A program made the translations under genes and the position numbers. From the NCBI GenBank assembly GCA_013373595.1, contig JABXHO010000146.1, forward strand, positions 1 through 33,898: a DNA stretch of 33,898 nucleotides, given 5' to 3'. Of this stretch, positions 31,587 through 33,898 are shown one piece after another (position 1 is the stretch's first letter; each line of letters begins with the position of its first letter). Below the pieces are notes generated by a model, which made no database searches, had not been told where the DNA came from, and saw only the letters and a list, made by a program, of their open reading frames with translations. Origin of the DNA: Flavobacteriales bacterium (GTDB taxonomy: Bacteria; Bacteroidota; Bacteroidia; Flavobacteriales_D; Crocinitomicaceae).

Positions 31587-33898
31587 GTGAGATATAGTCA
31601 ACATATCCTCCATGTTCTTTGTCTCGTTCTCGTGGCCTTTTCAAGTTGGGCACAATCCGAGAGTGAGGTAAGGGAAAATGCCGATAAACTCTTCGAAAAT
31701 GAGGCGTATGTCGAGGCAACGCCCCTTTATTTGCAGTTATTGAACCTGTATCCAACCGATCCTGAAATCAATTTTAAGTATGGAACGTGTAGTTTATTCA
31801 ATGACGATAAGCAGAAGAAGGATGCGATTAAATTCTTGAATGTAGCCACGAAATCGCCAGGCATTGATCCGCGCGCCTACTACTTCAAAGGAAAGGCACT
31901 CCATTTGAATTACCAGTTTGATGAAGCACGGAAGTTCTACCAAATTTATCAGGATAAACGTGCAGCTCGAGATGATCGATACGATGTAGATCGTGAGATT
32001 GAAATGTGTCGCAACGGGAAAAAACTGATGATCAAATTCACAGACATCGTTGTTTCTGAAAAAACGCAAATTGAAGATGATAAGTTTTTCCGCCTCTATA
32101 AAGACATGCAGAGCATCGGAGGAGATATTCTCGTAACAGAGCGCTTTCAAAGTAAAATCGATAAGAAGAGAGGTCACATTCCCATTGTTCATTATCCAAA
32201 AGGAGCCAAAGCGGTTTACTATTCGAGCTATGGCGACAATGGAAAAACAGGGTTGGACATCTATGTAAGAAAACGCTTGCCCGATAATTCGTGGGGAGAA
32301 CCCTATCGTTTGCCAGGAGAAATCAATACGGAATACGACGAGGATTTCCCATACCTACATCCGAATGGTCGCTACCTTTATTTTAGTTCAAAAGGACATA
32401 ATTCAATGGGGGGATTTGATGTCTTTATGGCACGTCTAAATCCCGATAATGGTCAGTTTCAATCCATCGAAAATGTTGATTTTGCAATTTCTTCACCCGA
32501 CGATGATTTGTTCTATGTAGTAGATGCTGAGTACCAAAACGCGTACTTTGCTTCTTCACGCCAAAGTGAACAGGGAAAGTTACACGTCTATCGCGTTAAA
32601 GTGATCCGTATTCCAATTCAAGAAGTTATCGTGATGGGAGATTTCGTTTCAGAAATCAATCCAGAAAATAAAAACATGACGATTGAGATTACGTCGTCTA
32701 AAACGGGATCAGAAGTTGGGAGTGTTGTTACGAATGAAGCGGGAAAATACTCTTATGTGTTTCCAAAAGGTGGAAAGTACGATCTGGTTATAAAGATTGA
32801 CGGCTTGGAACCGATTTCAAAAACCATCGAATTACCTTTCTTGGATGAATTTCGTCCGCTCAAGCAGAAGGTGATTCATTACAGCGAGAATGGCGAAGAG
32901 AAGGTGAAAATCATCGATTTATTTGATGAAGATGTTGAAGGTGGAGAAGAATTGGTGGCTCAAGTACTTCGCAAGAAATCAAAGTTGGAAGTAAACATTG
33001 ATGAGTTTGATGTAGATGAACTCGAACGCATCGAATTGGAAGCCAAACGCGATGAATTATTGGCAGAGCTTGGTTTTCAGGGGATGACTATTCGCGAGGT
33101 GCAAAATCAGTTGGCCGAGTTGGCGGAAGCAGATACCAAGCGAGCGGAACAGGTACAAAAGTTAAATGGCGGTATTTCTGAAGCGTACATCGCGCTTTCA
33201 GAAGAAATAGAGGAGATCACGAAGCAGCGAGATGACTTAATAGCCAAGGCAGAAAACACCAATGATCCGGCTCAAAAATACACGGCATTACGGGAAGCGC
33301 AAAAACTGGATGCAGAACGGTCTAATCGCTTGGCGCAAGCTGAAGGATTGAGTGATTTAAGTGGAGAGGTAACACGAAAATTTGGAACTGGAGATCCTTC
33401 CAATAGTGAAATGACGCAAGTGGAGCAAGCGTTCAACCAATTGATCGAAGAAGGGAAAGAAGAAGAGGCCTTGACGTATCTCGCTCAGCAAAAGGAAAAG
33501 ATTCAAAATACGCGCGATAATTCTACGGAAGGAATGGTCAACAAATTGGTCGAAGAAACGATTGAGCAACGCGCTCGACAAGATGAATTGGCCGATCGAA
33601 ACAAGAAGAATAATCGTGAAATAGAAATCGCTGAGACGCGCTCGGAAGAATTGAACAGCAAATTGCTGGACGCCAAAAGAAAAGAAGCAGCAAAGATTCG
33701 TGAGGAACTGGCTGAACTCGAAAATACGATTACCCTGTATGAAAAAGAACGCGATTACAACCAGCAAGAGATTGTAGACATCAGCAAGAAAATAGCAGTG
33801 CTCGACGCTCAAGTTGATGTTATTCAGAGTTCTGGAACATCTGTTATCAAGGAAATTGATCAACGGAAATACGAGGAAGCACAGGCGGCAATCGCGGC
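31587..33898 (+). CDS. TPR-PD40-coiled-coil envelope protein, partial (runs off window)
   Basis: The frame is open from GTG 31587 to the edge, at least 770 residues. The GTG is chosen because it alone yields a signal peptide (VLCLVLVAFSSWAQ near residues 10-23), and an in-frame stop lies just upstream with no ATG between. Residues 28-130 are TPR-like (ADKLFENEAYVEATPLYLQL). Residues 190-290 hold PD40/WD40-like motifs (FPYLHPNGRYLYFSSKGH, GGFDVFMARL). Residues about 348-414 are a carboxypeptidase-regulatory-like beta domain. From about 465 to the edge it is Glu/Lys/Gln-rich heptad coiled coil. TPR-PD40 proteins in Bacteroidota are often OmpA-family or PorE/gliding-related, but no OmpA domain is seen before the edge. 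Confidence 0.85.
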   Translation, partial: MRYSQHILHVLCLVLVAFSSWAQSESEVRENADKLFENEAYVEATPLYLQLLNLYPTDPEINFKYGTCSLFNDDKQKKDAIKFLNVATKSPGIDPRAYYFKGKALHLNYQFDEARKFYQIYQDKRAARDDRYDVDREIEMCRNGKKLMIKFTDIVVSEKTQIEDDKFFRLYKDMQSIGGDILVTERFQSKIDKKRGHIPIVHYPKGAKAVYYSSYGDNGKTGLDIYVRKRLPDNSWGEPYRLPGEINTEYDEDFPYLHPNGRYLYFSSKGHNSMGGFDVFMARLNPDNGQFQSIENVDFAISSPDDDLFYVVDAEYQNAYFASSRQSEQGKLHVYRVKVIRIPIQEVIVMGDFVSEINPENKNMTIEITSSKTGSEVGSVVTNEAGKYSYVFPKGGKYDLVIKIDGLEPISKTIELPFLDEFRPLKQKVIHYSENGEEKVKIIDLFDEDVEGGEELVAQVLRKKSKLEVNIDEFDVDELERIELEAKRDELLAELGFQGMTIREVQNQLAELAEADTKRAEQVQKLNGGISEAYIALSEEIEEITKQRDDLIAKAENTNDPAQKYTALREAQKLDAERSNRLAQAEGLSDLSGEVTRKFGTGDPSNSEMTQVEQAFNQLIEEGKEEEALTYLAQQKEKIQNTRDNSTEGMVNKLVEETIEQRARQDELADRNKKNNREIEIAETRSEELNSKLLDAKRKEAAKIREELAELENTITLYEKERDYNQQEIVDISKKIAVLDAQVDVIQSSGTSVIKEIDQRKYEEAQAAIA

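Noticed and set aside
1-33898. Mobile element, defence island, CRISPR array or biosynthetic cluster
   Set aside because: I found no transposase, integrase, terminal repeats, regular repeat-spacer pattern, restriction or abortive-infection genes; the content is mostly housekeeping and envelope genes.

Overview
The window reads as an ordinary chromosomal segment of a Bacteroidota bacterium, most likely from the order Flavobacteriales. Three things support this. Two secreted proteins carry type IX secretion (T9SS) type A C-terminal sorting domains. Many genes have the Bacteroidota promoter element TAnnTTTG rather than a sigma70 -10 box, and Shine-Dalgarno sequences are mostly absent. The gene neighbourhoods (folP / DUF1599 / DoxX / tpiA / prmA, and DUF5522 beside an ACC-deaminase-like gene) are, from memory, typical of that phylum. 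I see no rRNA, tRNA, CRISPR array, insertion sequence or prophage. No gene-free stretch exceeds 200 bases; the longest gaps are 2440-2635, 13509-13662 and 31436-31586.

Layout. 1-2439 (minus): a NatA/NatB-type ABC exporter followed 11 nt later by a small secreted protein built from six F-x-[ND]-[DN]-x3-W repeats, cut by the window edge. 2636-5666 (plus): a three-gene MacA/MacB-like (HlyD, FtsX-type permease, LolD-type ATPase) efflux operon, with a 12-bp palindrome upstream. 5674-10743 (minus): uvrB, a DUF3817 membrane protein, an acyltransferase-3 membrane protein, a ComB-like phosphatase and an S1/P1-type zinc nuclease, closely packed. 10816-11799 (plus): a YrbG-type Na+/Ca2+ exchanger. 11796-13508 (minus): a T9SS cargo protein and a YeiH-type putative anion exporter. 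13663-15822 (plus): a cystathionine beta-synthase-like enzyme directly abutting an orphan metal-receptor protein. 15805-17136 (minus): a single-pass membrane protein of unknown function. 17181-18915: a PlsC-type acyltransferase (+), a tiny Cys-rich DUF5522 protein (-) and an ACC deaminase/D-cysteine desulfhydrase-like enzyme (+), closed by a strong bidirectional terminator. 18968-21733 (minus): a 921-aa T9SS cargo. 21863-22720 (minus): folP. 22728-26734 (plus): DUF1599, DoxX-pseudothioredoxin, tpiA, prmA. 26816 to the end (plus): a 1539-residue secreted beta-rich protein of unknown function, then a TPR/PD40/coiled-coil protein that runs off the window.

Three points stand out most. The tandem-repeat protein at the left edge keeps an invariant seven-residue Phe-to-Trp spacing in all six units. 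Five genes share the architecture TAnnTTTG, then 4-5 nt, then ATG, which predicts leaderless transcripts. The giant unknown protein and the coiled-coil PD40 protein at the right edge form a plausible envelope locus, with a perfect 15-bp palindrome just before the second gene's GTG start.

Functions come from motif reading and family knowledge only; no database search or structure prediction was run.
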